Assembly: GCA_902627045.1 (NCBI GenBank) | Contig: CACOHP010000004.1 | Span: forward strand, 1-63,182 | Direction: 5' to 3' | DNA length: 63,182 nucleotides | Source: an uncultured Pelagibacteraceae bacterium | Lineage (GTDB): Bacteria > Pseudomonadota > Alphaproteobacteria > Pelagibacterales > Pelagibacteraceae | In this document: one piece after another, positions 1 to 9,183 of the stretch | Layout of the letters: each line of letters starts with the position of its first letter | Position numbering within the stretch: the first letter of the stretch is position 1 | Position numbers and translations under genes: made by a program | Notes under the pieces: generated by a model | The model's database searches: none | Told to the model about the DNA's origin: nothing | The model's input: the letters and a program-made list of their open reading frames with translations, nothing else

Positions 1-122
1 GAATCTTTGATGTTACCAAAACTATAATTTTTGCCATCGTAATTGGTTAGCTCTAGATGACCAACTTTTATATCTTTTAAAATACTAAAGACTATTTTAT
101 CTGAAACAGTATTTAAATTCAT
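1..122 (-). CDS. N-terminus of probable cyclopropane-fatty-acyl-phospholipid synthase (partial)
   Basis: An open frame starts with ATG at 122 and runs off the window edge, so only about 40 residues are visible. They read as a short helix followed by a strand resembling the 'G-x-L-x-L ... DG ... FG' start of CFA synthase-like SAM methyltransferases. The ATG overlaps the TAA of the DUF1365 gene by one base, so the two are translationally linked. The preceding DUF1365 and FAD-oxidoreductase genes form a well-known cluster with CFA synthase, and that context supports the name. The methyltransferase domain itself lies outside the window, so the call is an inference. Confidence 0.55.
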   Translation of the reverse strand, partial: MNLNTVSDKIVFSILKDIKVGHLELTNYDGKNYSFGNIKD

Positions 123-883
123 TAACTCTCAAAAGTAATATTATTCTTAATTTTTAATTTTTTATGAATAAATTTAATACCTTTAGTCCACAGTTTAAAC
201 GCTTCAAAATGTATCGCAGATATTATTTTAAAAGTCATAAGAGGGTGTTTTATATATGATTTTAATAATTCTCTACTGTTTAAGTCTTCTCTTTTTCCAT
301 CCTGAGATGCATACAAGATTTTTTCATTAGACTGGTATTGATCTATAATGACAGATATTCTTTCGCAGGGTTTTAGAATTCTAAAAAAATAATTACAATC
401 CATCTCTATGAACGGTGATACATGAAATTTTTTTGTACAGTTATGTTGAAAAAGTTTAGTGTCATCTTCAACTTTAAAGATATACGTATGTTGTTCACCA
501 AATGTATTCTTAACTTCATATAAAATAGCAATTAATTTATCATTAACGTCGTAGATAAAAAAAACACTTAAGGGATTAAAAACATATCCAAAAATTCTTG
601 GATAACACAAAAGTTTTATTTTGATATCTGTTGAACTGATATCATTTTCATTTAAATTTTTTTTTACCCATGAAATTAATGAAGATCCATCTCTATTACC
701 ATGATCTTTTTCAAAAAAACTTATTAGATTAAATTTGTTAAATGAAAAAAATTTAATGTTTTTATCTAGCTGATCTAACTCTGATAAGTCTATTAATAGT
801 GAAAATACGCTATATTTAAAAAAATGAGTTTTAGGTTTAAATCTTTTGTGAATAACCGTGCCATTATAAATTGAACTAATCAT
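122..883 (-). CDS. DUF1365 family protein
   Basis: This 253-residue protein matches the DUF1365 family in its start (ISSIYNGTVIHKRFKP) and in the central YPRIFGYVFNPLSVFFIYD block, which is the family hallmark. The biochemical role of the family is not settled. It is usually encoded beside an FAD-dependent amine-oxidase-like protein and a cyclopropane-fatty-acid synthase, as here, which suggests a role in modifying membrane lipid acyl chains. The start overlaps the upstream oxidoreductase by 8 bases and its stop overlaps the next start, so the three genes form one reverse-strand operon. The family is clear; the function is inferred from neighbours. Confidence 0.85.
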   Translation of the reverse strand: MISSIYNGTVIHKRFKPKTHFFKYSVFSLLIDLSELDQLDKNIKFFSFNKFNLISFFEKDHGNRDGSSLISWVKKNLNENDISSTDIKIKLLCYPRIFGYVFNPLSVFFIYDVNDKLIAILYEVKNTFGEQHTYIFKVEDDTKLFQHNCTKKFHVSPFIEMDCNYFFRILKPCERISVIIDQYQSNEKILYASQDGKREDLNSRELLKSYIKHPLMTFKIISAIHFEAFKLWTKGIKFIHKKLKIKNNITFES

Positions 884-2114
884 TTAAATTTTTCAACATT
901 TCAAGAGATGATTTTATGCCATCCTCGTGAAAACCGTAACCAAAATAACTTCCACAAAATAATATATTTTCTTTATTTTGAATGCTTTTTAAATTTTTTT
1001 GATTATCTAGAGCTTTTTGATCGTAATAAGGATGAGTAAAATTAATTTTCTTTAAAATTTTATCCTCAGATATTTCTCTTATGGGATTTAGTGTCAAAAA
1101 TATATTTTGTTCATTTTGTAAGTTTTGAAGAAGGTTTAACCAGTATGAAAGTGAGTTTTTGCTTGTATTCTTTTTATCAACAAAAGAGTTCCATGAGGAC
1201 CATACATTTTTATTTTTAGGCATGATATTTTCATCTGTATGTAATATTGCAAAATTTTCTCTATAACTAAAATTTGATAGAATACTTTTTTCCTCATCCA
1301 ATGGGTTATTTATCAAATCTAAAGCCTCGTTTGCATGAGTTGCAAGAACGACCTTGTCATAATGGAAAAATTCATTATTGCCACCATAATAAACTTGTAA
1401 TCCAGATGAGATTCTTTTAACCGATTTTATCATATAATTTTTATAATATTGACCACTGATTAGAGATAAAACTTTATTGACATATGCTCTACTTCTTTGG
1501 GTGACAGTGTACCATTGAGGTCTGTTTTTAAGTTTGAATAAACCGTGATTTTGAAAAAATTTTAAAAAAAAACTTATAGGCATTTTACCTGCTTCATAGG
1601 GTGGCATAGACCAAATCGCAGACACCATTGGTATTATATGATAATCAATAAAACCTTTAGACCATTTATTTTTTTTTAAAAAATCATCTAAAGTTATTTT
1701 TTGATCAATTTCCGAAATATTGTCACAAGTTTTATAAAATCTTAAAATATCAAAAAACATTTTGATAAATTCAATATTAAATAAATTAGATTTATTCGCA
1801 AAGATACCCGATAAACCTTTGCCACAATACTCATAATTAGAGTTTTCTACAGAGACAGAAAATGACATATCGCTTTTTTCAATTTCAATATCAATCTCTT
1901 TAAAAAAATTTATTAAATTTGGATATGTATGATGATTAAATACAATAAATCCCACATCAACAGATACTTTTTTTTTATTAAGAATTACATCGACTGTATA
2001 AGAGTGACCACCAAAATGATCCTCTTTTTCAAAAAGATCTACTTGATGGTTTTTTGATAAGTAATAAGCTGCACTTAAGCCTGATATGCCTGAGCCTATT
2101 ACAGCTACTTTCAT
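876..2114 (-). CDS. FAD-dependent oxidoreductase (amine oxidase-like, COG2907 type)
   Basis: The 412-residue protein opens with a dinucleotide-binding Rossmann motif (VAVIGSGISGLSAAYYLSK) followed by the acidic strand end and 'GGHSYTV' segment typical of flavin amine oxidase/phytoene desaturase-like proteins. The C-terminus carries the second FAD-contacting block (NILFCGSYFGYGFHEDG). No membrane anchor is visible. The family is found with DUF1365 and CFA synthase and is presumed to oxidise or desaturate lipid-linked substrates; the substrate is unknown. It starts 3 bases beyond the gcvP stop, so it may share readthrough from the glycine cleavage operon. Confidence 0.85.
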   Translation of the reverse strand: MKVAVIGSGISGLSAAYYLSKNHQVDLFEKEDHFGGHSYTVDVILNKKKVSVDVGFIVFNHHTYPNLINFFKEIDIEIEKSDMSFSVSVENSNYEYCGKGLSGIFANKSNLFNIEFIKMFFDILRFYKTCDNISEIDQKITLDDFLKKNKWSKGFIDYHIIPMVSAIWSMPPYEAGKMPISFFLKFFQNHGLFKLKNRPQWYTVTQRSRAYVNKVLSLISGQYYKNYMIKSVKRISSGLQVYYGGNNEFFHYDKVVLATHANEALDLINNPLDEEKSILSNFSYRENFAILHTDENIMPKNKNVWSSWNSFVDKKNTSKNSLSYWLNLLQNLQNEQNIFLTLNPIREISEDKILKKINFTHPYYDQKALDNQKNLKSIQNKENILFCGSYFGYGFHEDGIKSSLEMLKNLND

Positions 2115-2117
2115 TAA

Positions 2118-4988
2118 TTATGCTGCGTCTTCTTTAAATTCATCCATACTAGGACAAGTACAAAAGATATTCTTATCTCCATAAACATTATCTACGCGTG
2201 CAACTGGAGGCCAAAATTTATTTAATTTTAAAAATTTAGCTGGATAGGCTGCTTCTTCTCTAGAGTAATTATGTTTCCAGTCATCTGATGCAAGCTCTGT
2301 ATCTGTATGAGGAGCATTTTTAATTGGATTATCGACTTTATCAAATTTTCCAGACTTAATTTTATCTATTTCTTTTTTAATATTAATTAATGTGTCACAG
2401 AATCTGTCAAGCTCTGGTAAACTTTCACTTTCAGTAGGTTCGATCATCATGGTGCCAGCAACTGGCCATGACATTGTTGGAGCATGAAACCCATAATCAA
2501 TTAATCTTTTGGCGATATCTTCTTCAGTAATTCCAGTCTCAGACTTAATTGTTCTGATATCAATTATACATTCATGCGCTACGTTACCTTTTGAACCTTT
2601 GTATAAAATAGGAAAATGATCTTTAAGTCTATTAGCAATATAATTGGCGTTTAAAATTGCAATTTTAGTAGCTAGTTTAAGTCCTTCAGACCCCATCATC
2701 TTAATGTACATCCATGAAATTGACAAAATACTTGAACTTCCCCATGGAGCAGCTGAAACTGCACCAATTCCTGTTGCGGGCCCACAATCTTTGACAACAG
2801 GATGATTGGGCAGATAAACTTGTAAATGTCTTTTACATGCAATCGGTCCCATTCCAGGTCCTCCGCCACCATGTGGAATACAAAATGTTTTGTGTAAGTT
2901 GATATGACAAACATCAGGACCAAAATTTCCGGGTTTTGCAATTCCTACTAGGGCGTTTAAATTTGCTCCATCCATATAAACTTGACCTCCGTGTTTATGA
3001 ATTAAATCACAAATGTCTGATATTTTTTCCTCAAAAACTCCATGTGTGGATGGATAAGTGACCATTAATGCTCCAAGATTTTTAGAATGTAATTCAGCTT
3101 TTTTCTTTAAATCCTCAAAATCTACATTTCCCTCTTTATCACAATTAACTACTACAACTTTCATTCCAACCATTTGGGCACTTGCTGGATTAGTCCCATG
3201 CGCTGAACTTGGTATTAAACATATATTTCGATTATTATCGCCTCTATCTAAATGATATTTTCTTATTACCATTAACCCTGCATATTCACCTTGAGCACCT
3301 GCATTGGGTTGAAGTGAAACTCCTGAAAAACCAGTAATTGATCTTAACCAATTTTTAAGATCTGTGAACATTGTTCTATATCCTTCCATCTGTTCAATAG
3401 GTACAAACGGATGAGGCTCTGCTAATTCTCTCCATGAAATAGGTATCATTTCTGCAGTAGCATTCAATTTCATCGTACATGAGCCTAGGGCAATCATAGT
3501 TCTATTGAGAGCTATATCTTTATCTTCTAACTTCTTAAGATATCTAAGCATTTCTGTTTCTGAATGATACGAATTAAAAACAGGATGTTCTAAATATTTA
3601 GAAGTTCTTAATAAATTTTTTGGTAGATTAGGTAAACTTACTGTAGGATCTTCTTTTTTAATAGACTCCGCAGCATTAAAAATTTTTAGTAATTGATTTA
3701 CTCTATAAACATTTTTCTTTTCATCAAAAGAAACAGCAAGCATTTCTGAATTTACTTTTCTTATATTTACTTTTTGAGCCAAAGAATTTTTAAAAATTTG
3801 ATCAGTCTTTTCTTTAGTAATAATTGTTACTGTATCAAAAAAATAATCTGAATATAATTCATATCCAGATTGCTTTATCTTATCAGCAAAATTTTTTGCT
3901 AATTGAGAAACTCTTTCAGAAATATTTTTAATTCCATTTGGGCCATGATATATAGCATATGCTGCAGAAACTATTGCTAATAAAGCCTGTGCAGTACAAA
4001 TATTACTTGTAGCTTTATCTCTTCTGATATGTTGCTCTCTAGTCTGAAGTGATAACCTGTAAGCTTTATTTCCATGTCTATCCACTGAAACACCAACTAT
4101 TCTTCCTGGCATAGATCTTTTATATTCATCTTTCGTTGCAAAAAATGCTGCATGCGGTCCTCCATAACCCATTGGAATACCGAACCTTTGAGAACTACCA
4201 ACTGCAATGTCGGCTCCAAGCTCTCTTGGTGTTTTTAGTTTAGCAAGAGCTAGAAGATCACATGCTAAAATTGCTTTACCATTTTTTTTATGAATTTTAC
4301 TTACTGCTTCACTAGGATCTTTGATATCACCTAAAGTTCCTGGGTACTGTAAAATTCCACAAACAATATCTTCTTTTAACTGCTCTAAGACTTTGTCCTC
4401 ATTTCCAACGAGAACCTTTAAACCCATGGGCTCTGCCCTAGTTTGTATAACATTGATTGTTTGTGGGTGACAATTTTCTGAAACAAAAACTAAATTACTG
4501 TCACTTTTATTTAATCTATGACTTAAACCCATAGCTTCTGCTGCTGCTGTACCTTCGTCAAGCAAAGATGCGTTTGCAATATCCATACCTGTAAAATCAA
4601 CAATCATTTGTTGAAAGTTTAATAACATTTCCAATCTTCCTTGAGCTACCTCTGGCTGATATGGTGTATAAGAAGTATACCAACCTGGATTTTCTAATAT
4701 ATTTCTTAAAATTACATATGGTGTATACGTTCCGTAATAACCCATGCCAATAAAATTTGAGTAAATTTGGTTTGTTTTTGAAATTGCTTTTAGTTTTCTT
4801 AATGCCTCATATTCTGAATTCGACTCACCAATATTAAGTTCACCCTTAAACTGTATTTTTTCTGGCACAGTATTGTCTATTAAATCATCAAGCGATTTAT
4901 AATTTAATTTTTTTAGCATTTTTAATTGATCCTCCTCAGAAGGACCAATGTGTCTTTTTAAAAAATCTTTTTGTGAATTTTGTAACAT
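2118..4988 (-). CDS. gcvP: Glycine dehydrogenase (decarboxylating), P protein
   Basis: This PLP enzyme decarboxylates glycine and passes the aminomethyl group to lipoyl-GcvH. At 956 residues it is full length for the fused homodimeric P protein. The N-terminal half begins FLKRHIGPSEEDQ, and the C-terminal half holds the PLP-lysine motif NLHKTFCIPHGGGGPG, with the lysine near residue 700 followed by the glycine-rich loop. It is the last gene of gcvT-gcvH-gcvP: the gcvH stop overlaps its ATG by one base. Expression should follow the glycine riboswitch ahead of gcvT. Nothing is missing or unusual in the reading frame. Confidence 0.97.
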   Translation of the reverse strand: MLQNSQKDFLKRHIGPSEEDQLKMLKKLNYKSLDDLIDNTVPEKIQFKGELNIGESNSEYEALRKLKAISKTNQIYSNFIGMGYYGTYTPYVILRNILENPGWYTSYTPYQPEVAQGRLEMLLNFQQMIVDFTGMDIANASLLDEGTAAAEAMGLSHRLNKSDSNLVFVSENCHPQTINVIQTRAEPMGLKVLVGNEDKVLEQLKEDIVCGILQYPGTLGDIKDPSEAVSKIHKKNGKAILACDLLALAKLKTPRELGADIAVGSSQRFGIPMGYGGPHAAFFATKDEYKRSMPGRIVGVSVDRHGNKAYRLSLQTREQHIRRDKATSNICTAQALLAIVSAAYAIYHGPNGIKNISERVSQLAKNFADKIKQSGYELYSDYFFDTVTIITKEKTDQIFKNSLAQKVNIRKVNSEMLAVSFDEKKNVYRVNQLLKIFNAAESIKKEDPTVSLPNLPKNLLRTSKYLEHPVFNSYHSETEMLRYLKKLEDKDIALNRTMIALGSCTMKLNATAEMIPISWRELAEPHPFVPIEQMEGYRTMFTDLKNWLRSITGFSGVSLQPNAGAQGEYAGLMVIRKYHLDRGDNNRNICLIPSSAHGTNPASAQMVGMKVVVVNCDKEGNVDFEDLKKKAELHSKNLGALMVTYPSTHGVFEEKISDICDLIHKHGGQVYMDGANLNALVGIAKPGNFGPDVCHINLHKTFCIPHGGGGPGMGPIACKRHLQVYLPNHPVVKDCGPATGIGAVSAAPWGSSSILSISWMYIKMMGSEGLKLATKIAILNANYIANRLKDHFPILYKGSKGNVAHECIIDIRTIKSETGITEEDIAKRLIDYGFHAPTMSWPVAGTMMIEPTESESLPELDRFCDTLINIKKEIDKIKSGKFDKVDNPIKNAPHTDTELASDDWKHNYSREEAAYPAKFLKLNKFWPPVARVDNVYGDKNIFCTCPSMDEFKEDAA

Positions 4989-5368
4989 TATGCTGAGCTC
5001 TCCTTTGCAAATTTATCGTACTCATCTTTATTCATTAAAGTATCCATCTCTGACTTATCTTTAATTTTCAATTTAAAGAACCAAGCAGAGTTTTCTGGAT
5101 CCTGATTTATTTTCGATGGATCATCAACAATAGATTGATTTAAATCAACAACTTCGCCACTTACCGGTGTATATACATCACTTGCAGCTTTTGTAGATTC
5201 TACTACCCCTGCTGTTCCATCTTTTTCTACATTAGATCCTTTTTCTGGAAGTTCTGTAAAAACTATATCTCCAAGCATTTCTGTTGCATGTTTAGTTATC
5301 CCAATAGTGGCTATATCTCCCTCTAATTTAATCCACTCATGCTCTTTAGAATATTTTACTTCACTCAT
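4988..5368 (-). CDS. gcvH: Glycine cleavage system H protein
   Basis: This is the 126-residue lipoyl carrier that shuttles the aminomethyl intermediate between GcvP, GcvT and dihydrolipoamide dehydrogenase. The lipoyl-attachment motif [14 protein letters not shown] is intact, with the acceptor lysine at residue 60. The length and the start ([14 protein letters not shown]) match the family. It overlaps both neighbours by one base, stop to start, showing a tightly coupled operon. The L protein (lpd) is not in this window. Confidence 0.97.
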   Translation of the reverse strand: MSEVKYSKEHEWIKLEGDIATIGITKHATEMLGDIVFTELPEKGSNVEKDGTAGVVESTKAASDVYTPVSGEVVDLNQSIVDDPSKINQDPENSAWFFKLKIKDKSEMDTLMNKDEYDKFAKESSA

Positions 5369-6471
5369 TAGTTAACTCCTTTTACATAACTTTTTTTATA
5401 AAAAGGCAAACTGCAAATTGTAGCTGGATGCTTTTTACCCCTTACCTCTAAAAATATTTTAGTATTTTTTTTAGAAAATTCATTTTCGACGTACCCCATG
5501 GCAACGGGCCCATTAACACTTGGTCCAAACGTTCCACTTGTTATTTCACCAATTTCTAAATTAGATTCGTTGTATATTTTAGTTTTTTCTCTAGCAATTA
5601 TTCTTCCTTCTGGTTTTATCCCTACCCTTATCTTGCTCACACCATTATTTAATTGTTTGGTAATTATATCTGATCCAATGAAGTTTCCTTTTGATATTCT
5701 TTCTTTTGAAATTGCCCATTTTAAATTTGCCTCCACTGGAGTTTTATCTTTACTAAGTTCATGACCATATAGGCATAGACCAGCTTCTAATCTTAAAGTA
5801 TCTCGTGCTCCAAGACCGATTAATTTTGCACCTTTATTTATTAATCTTCTTGTAAATTTTTCGGCGAATTTATTATTCAGTGATACCTCGAAACCATCTT
5901 CACCTGTATACCCTGATCTCGTAATGTAAATGTTGTGATCATCTAGTGTAAACCAATTGCCTGACATAAAATTTAAATTTTCAACACCCTGAATAACACT
6001 TTTTAAAATTTCTACAGATTTAGGTCCTTGGATTGCGATTAGAGATCTTTCTTCATCCAAAATCATTTTATATTTATTGTTCAATAGTTCTTTTAAAATT
6101 TTATAATCATTTTCTTTGCAAGCAGCATTCAGAATAATTAAAAAACCATCTTTAATTTTAGTAATTATTAAATCATCATAAATTCCAGCATTGTCACTCA
6201 TTAAAAAACTATATTTTGAGTGATTTAATCTTAAATTTTTTAAGTCTAATGGAAAAATTCTCTCCAAATCATCAACTAAATCTTCTTGGCCATAGATAAA
6301 TAATTGACCCATATGCGAAACATCAAAAATACCAGAATGGTTTCTTGTGAATCTATGTTCTTCAACAATACCCTCAGAATATTGAATTGGCATTTGATAT
6401 CCTGCAAATTCTACAAATTTTGCTTTGCTATCTTGATGCAATTGATATAACGATGTTTTTTTTGTATCCAT
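5368..6471 (-). CDS. gcvT: Aminomethyltransferase, T protein of glycine cleavage
   Basis: This 367-residue protein transfers the methylene group from GcvH to tetrahydrofolate, releasing ammonia. Family landmarks are the N-terminal [21 protein letters not shown], the folate-site block [12 protein letters not shown], and [11 protein letters not shown] in the middle. It is the first gene of the operon. The start codon at 6471 is directly preceded by the glycine riboswitch, and the ATG itself lies within an 11-base inverted repeat flanking the second aptamer. In SAR11-like cells that depend on glycine for serine, this operon sets the balance between one-carbon supply and glycine sparing (family knowledge). 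Confidence 0.97.
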   Translation of the reverse strand: MDTKKTSLYQLHQDSKAKFVEFAGYQMPIQYSEGIVEEHRFTRNHSGIFDVSHMGQLFIYGQEDLVDDLERIFPLDLKNLRLNHSKYSFLMSDNAGIYDDLIITKIKDGFLIILNAACKENDYKILKELLNNKYKMILDEERSLIAIQGPKSVEILKSVIQGVENLNFMSGNWFTLDDHNIYITRSGYTGEDGFEVSLNNKFAEKFTRRLINKGAKLIGLGARDTLRLEAGLCLYGHELSKDKTPVEANLKWAISKERISKGNFIGSDIITKQLNNGVSKIRVGIKPEGRIIAREKTKIYNESNLEIGEITSGTFGPSVNGPVAMGYVENEFSKKNTKIFLEVRGKKHPATICSLPFYKKSYVKGVN

Positions 6472-6555
6472 ATTAACTCTTTTGACCCATCTGTATATTT
6501 GCCTGAGAGTTTTGCTCCTTCGGCGAGAATTTAATCTCTTTCCAGAGTTAATATG
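6469..6555 (-). repeat. 11-bp perfect inverted repeat enclosing glycine aptamer 2 and the gcvT start codon
   Basis: Positions 6545-6555 and 6469-6479 are exact reverse complements (on the transcript CAUAUUAACUC pairs with GAGUUAAUAUG). The downstream arm contains the gcvT AUG and the nearby GAG that could act as a weak ribosome binding site. In the RNA the arms would form a helix immediately beneath aptamer 2, sharing the CUC that borders its P1. This is a strong candidate for the expression platform. The pairing is directly visible; the regulatory sense (on or off with glycine) is not decidable from sequence alone. Confidence 0.75.
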
Positions 6556-6632
6556 CTACGGTCCATTTTGCCTGAGAGATTCCTGGGTGGTTGCTCCTTC
6601 GGCGCTACAGAATTTGTAGTCTCTCCCGTAAT
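6484..6632 (-). promoter_or_regulatory. Tandem glycine riboswitch (two aptamers) upstream of gcvT
   Basis: Reading the reverse strand there are two copies of the glycine aptamer core. Each has a GGA(G/A)AGA-like 5' strand, a CCGAAGGAGCAA element and a CUCUCAGGCAAA element. In aptamer 1 (about 6557-6630) the closing helix is visible as UACGG (6630-6626) with CCGUA (6561-6557). Aptamer 2 (about 6484-6555) has a short UCUG/CAGA closing helix. The tandem arrangement is the classical cooperative glycine switch, which commonly controls gcvT operons. No terminator with a U-run lies between aptamer 2 and gcvT, so control is probably at translation. Confidence 0.95.
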
Positions 6633-6669
6633 AATTTTTTATATCATAAATTTATATAAACTTAAATGT

Positions 6670-7542
6670 TTAATATGCTCTCTTTTTCGTTAAAAACTTA
6701 TTCAAAAACTGCAAAACAACAGCAGTAATAACTATCGAACCTCCAATTAAAACAAACATAGGTGGATTCTCATTTGCAAACATCCAAGCCCACAGTGGAC
6801 CTAGAACGGCTTCTGTTAACATTATTATACCAACAAAAGCAGAGGGAGTTGACCTTGCTCCAATTGTAATAAATATAAAACCAAAACCGAGCTGAAAAAA
6901 ACCTGCTAAAAATCCCAAAAAAATATCTTTTGAAGATATGGCTATTGTTGGTGACATCAATAATCCAATTATCATTGCAAATATACCTGCAACTAATTGA
7001 AGTGGAATCATATCAATCTCTGGATACTTTCTTACAATTAATATTAAAATCGCAAAAGAAATCGGCATTATAAACGCAACAAGATTGCCTGTCATTTCAC
7101 CAGGTGAGATTGAAGTTCCAAGCATCAAAAAAATACCTGATATAGCAAGCAATATACAAAAAAAAGTAAGTTTAGATATTGTCTCTTTCAAAAAGATATA
7201 ACCAAATATTGCTAAAAAAAGAGTTTGTGTTTGAATAATAAAATTTGTATTTGCAACGGTGGTTTCGTACATAGCAAATACATAACTAGCAAAGCCTAAA
7301 GATAAAATAGCTCCACCAACAAATCCAGGAATTCCAGATTTAGTTAAAGCACTAAAAAATTTTTTTTTATATGTAAATAAGAGAAAAAAACTAACAACAA
7401 TTATAAAGAAAAAAGATCGCCAAAATAAAATTTGCCAGAGTGTTGAGCCTTCAAAAGACTTAACAATTAATCCTCCAAAACTTAAGCTAACAGCTCCAAA
7501 AAAAACCAAAAGAGGTCCAGGCAATGTTTTGATTATGTTCAT
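6670..7542 (-). CDS. DMT-superfamily (EamA-type) permease
   Basis: This 290-residue inner-membrane protein has about ten hydrophobic helices in two homologous halves, as in EamA/RhaT-type drug/metabolite transporters. The end of the first half reads AIFGYIFLKETISKLTFFCILLAISGIFLML and the second half ends GPLWAWMFANENPPMFVLIGGSIVITAVV, both typical EamA boundaries. The substrate is unknown. It follows pxpC directly (the pxpC stop overlaps its start), so it may carry 5-oxoproline or a related amino-acid derivative. That is inference from the operon only. Confidence 0.85.
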   Translation of the reverse strand: MNIIKTLPGPLLVFFGAVSLSFGGLIVKSFEGSTLWQILFWRSFFFIIVVSFFLLFTYKKKFFSALTKSGIPGFVGGAILSLGFASYVFAMYETTVANTNFIIQTQTLFLAIFGYIFLKETISKLTFFCILLAISGIFLMLGTSISPGEMTGNLVAFIMPISFAILILIVRKYPEIDMIPLQLVAGIFAMIIGLLMSPTIAISSKDIFLGFLAGFFQLGFGFIFITIGARSTPSAFVGIIMLTEAVLGPLWAWMFANENPPMFVLIGGSIVITAVVLQFLNKFLTKKRAY

Positions 7543-8486
7543 TAAATTTGAGAAATTAAATTTTGAGTTTCTAAATCATATAACCTAAATAAAGTTTCTG
7601 CGCTAGATAAATCAACTTGCTTAAACTTTATCCTAGAACCTGGAGTAAGTTGTACTAATTTGTCATAATCAGCACTTATTACCACTCCTATTTTTGGATA
7701 CCCCCCTATAGTTCCATGATCTGAAAGCATAATTATAGGATTGCCATCTGCAGGCACTTGGATCACTCCTTTAATTAATCCCTCTGATTTAATATTTGTA
7801 TCAACAACATTTTCTATCCTTGGTCCTTCTAACCTCATACCCATACGATCAGTTAATTTTGAAACGATAAATTCTTTTTCCAAAAAAATTTTTCTTCCTT
7901 TATCAGAGAAGTAATCAAAATTTGTACCCTGAATTATTCTAATATTTTCTATTTTAGTATTTATATAATCTAATTTTTTTTCTGCTAAATTCTTATTTAA
8001 TTTTGAAATATTTATTTGCTGCTCATTCTCAAATTTTTTACCATCATTCGCTCCGATGACAGCTTTTGTATTTGTGGAACAGCTAGACCATTGATACTTT
8101 AAATCAATTTTTCCACCTATAGCTAAATATCCATACACAGACTTATTGGTTGATAGAATATCTACTTCATCACCATCCTCTAAATTTATAGATTGATAGC
8201 AATTACCATTAATAATTCTATTATTTTTTTTAATGATAAAATTTACATCACCTGTGATTGCAATATTAATTCTATTTCCATAATATCTTAGTAAAGGGCC
8301 TTGGTATGCAAACTCTAAAACAGGTGAATCAATCTCATTATCAACGAGCTTATTTGATAATAAATAATTTCTTTTATCCATCGCTCCGCTAAAAGGAATT
8401 CCAACATGGTAAAGATTTTTTCTGCCACTATCTTGAAAAGTAGTGTTTATTCCTGCTCTGACAACTTGAAAATAATTTTTACTCAT
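7542..8486 (-). CDS. pxpC: 5-oxoprolinase subunit C (biotin-dependent carboxyltransferase family)
   Basis: PxpC works with PxpB and PxpA in ATP-dependent opening of 5-oxoproline to glutamate. The protein has the family start FQVVRAGINTTFQDSGRKN, the GIPFSGAMDKRNYLLSNKLV block, and ADGNPIIMLSDHGTIGGYPKIG near the end. The frame is open upstream to an ATG at 8537. I prefer the ATG at 8486 (about 314 residues) because the family begins there and it gives an 8-base overlap with the pxpB stop rather than a 59-base one. The partner pxpA nearby is frameshifted, so whether the complex is functional is uncertain. Confidence 0.9.
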   Translation of the reverse strand: MSKNYFQVVRAGINTTFQDSGRKNLYHVGIPFSGAMDKRNYLLSNKLVDNEIDSPVLEFAYQGPLLRYYGNRINIAITGDVNFIIKKNNRIINGNCYQSINLEDGDEVDILSTNKSVYGYLAIGGKIDLKYQWSSCSTNTKAVIGANDGKKFENEQQINISKLNKNLAEKKLDYINTKIENIRIIQGTNFDYFSDKGRKIFLEKEFIVSKLTDRMGMRLEGPRIENVVDTNIKSEGLIKGVIQVPADGNPIIMLSDHGTIGGYPKIGVVISADYDKLVQLTPGSRIKFKQVDLSSAETLFRLYDLETQNLISQI

Positions 8487-9162
8487 TATAATTTTCGTAC
8501 TGTTTTTTTGATATTTCTTTAAATAAGACAATATCACCTGGATTTATTAAATTTGGACTCTCTTCCTTTGAGTCTTTTGAGCTATCAAATATTTGTAATG
8601 GACTATTACCAATAACATTCCACCCACCTGGACTTTCAAAAGTATAAATATTCGCGAATTGTTCTGTTAAAGCAACTGAACCTTTTGGAACTTTTACTCT
8701 AGGTGTTTCGAGACGCTTTGCTCTCATATTTTCATTTAAATCTCCTAAAAAAGGCATTCCTGCAATAAAACCTGTCATGTAACAAAAGAATTCTTTGTTA
8801 AAAAAATTTTCATATATTTTTTCCCTTTTAAGCTTAAGTTTTTTTTCTAATCTGACTATGTCTAAAGCAAAATTTTCATCACAACATACAGGAACCTCAA
8901 TTTTTTTACTTTCTAAATCATCTTCATTCGTAATATTAAGATTTTCTATTAATTTTTTTAAATCTTTAAAATTTGTTTTTTTTAAATCAAAAGAAATTAT
9001 TAATTTATTATAAGAGGGAGATAAATTATTTATCGATTCTATATTTTCTTTCTGAATACTTTTGAAAAATCTAATTACTTGAGTATTAGTTTCTCTATTT
9101 ACCTTATTACCAAAGTCACAGTATAATGCTGCATCACCAAGATTTGATATATTTTTTATCAT
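8479..9162 (-). CDS. pxpB: 5-oxoprolinase subunit B (KipI/allophanate hydrolase subunit 1 family)
   Basis: The 227-residue protein has the family markers NLGDAALYCDFGN at the start and, in the C-terminal half, FFCYMTGFIAGMPFLGDL, TPRVKVPKGSVALTEQFANIYTFESPGGWNVIG. PxpB associates with PxpC and with PxpA for 5-oxoproline cleavage. Some homologs regulate sporulation kinases (KipI), but the pairing with pxpC and pxpA favours oxoprolinase. Its start at 9162 is only 21 bases from the divergently oriented pxpA start, so its promoter must overlap the pxpA coding sequence. Confidence 0.92.
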   Translation of the reverse strand: MIKNISNLGDAALYCDFGNKVNRETNTQVIRFFKSIQKENIESINNLSPSYNKLIISFDLKKTNFKDLKKLIENLNITNEDDLESKKIEVPVCCDENFALDIVRLEKKLKLKREKIYENFFNKEFFCYMTGFIAGMPFLGDLNENMRAKRLETPRVKVPKGSVALTEQFANIYTFESPGGWNVIGNSPLQIFDSSKDSKEESPNLINPGDIVLFKEISKKQYENYNE

Positions 9163-9183
9163 GCCATGATATACTTAACACTA

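Noticed and set aside
2696..3255. Short open frames on both strands inside gcvP
   Set aside because: They lie wholly within a well-supported gene and show no family features; AT-rich coding DNA commonly gives such shadows.
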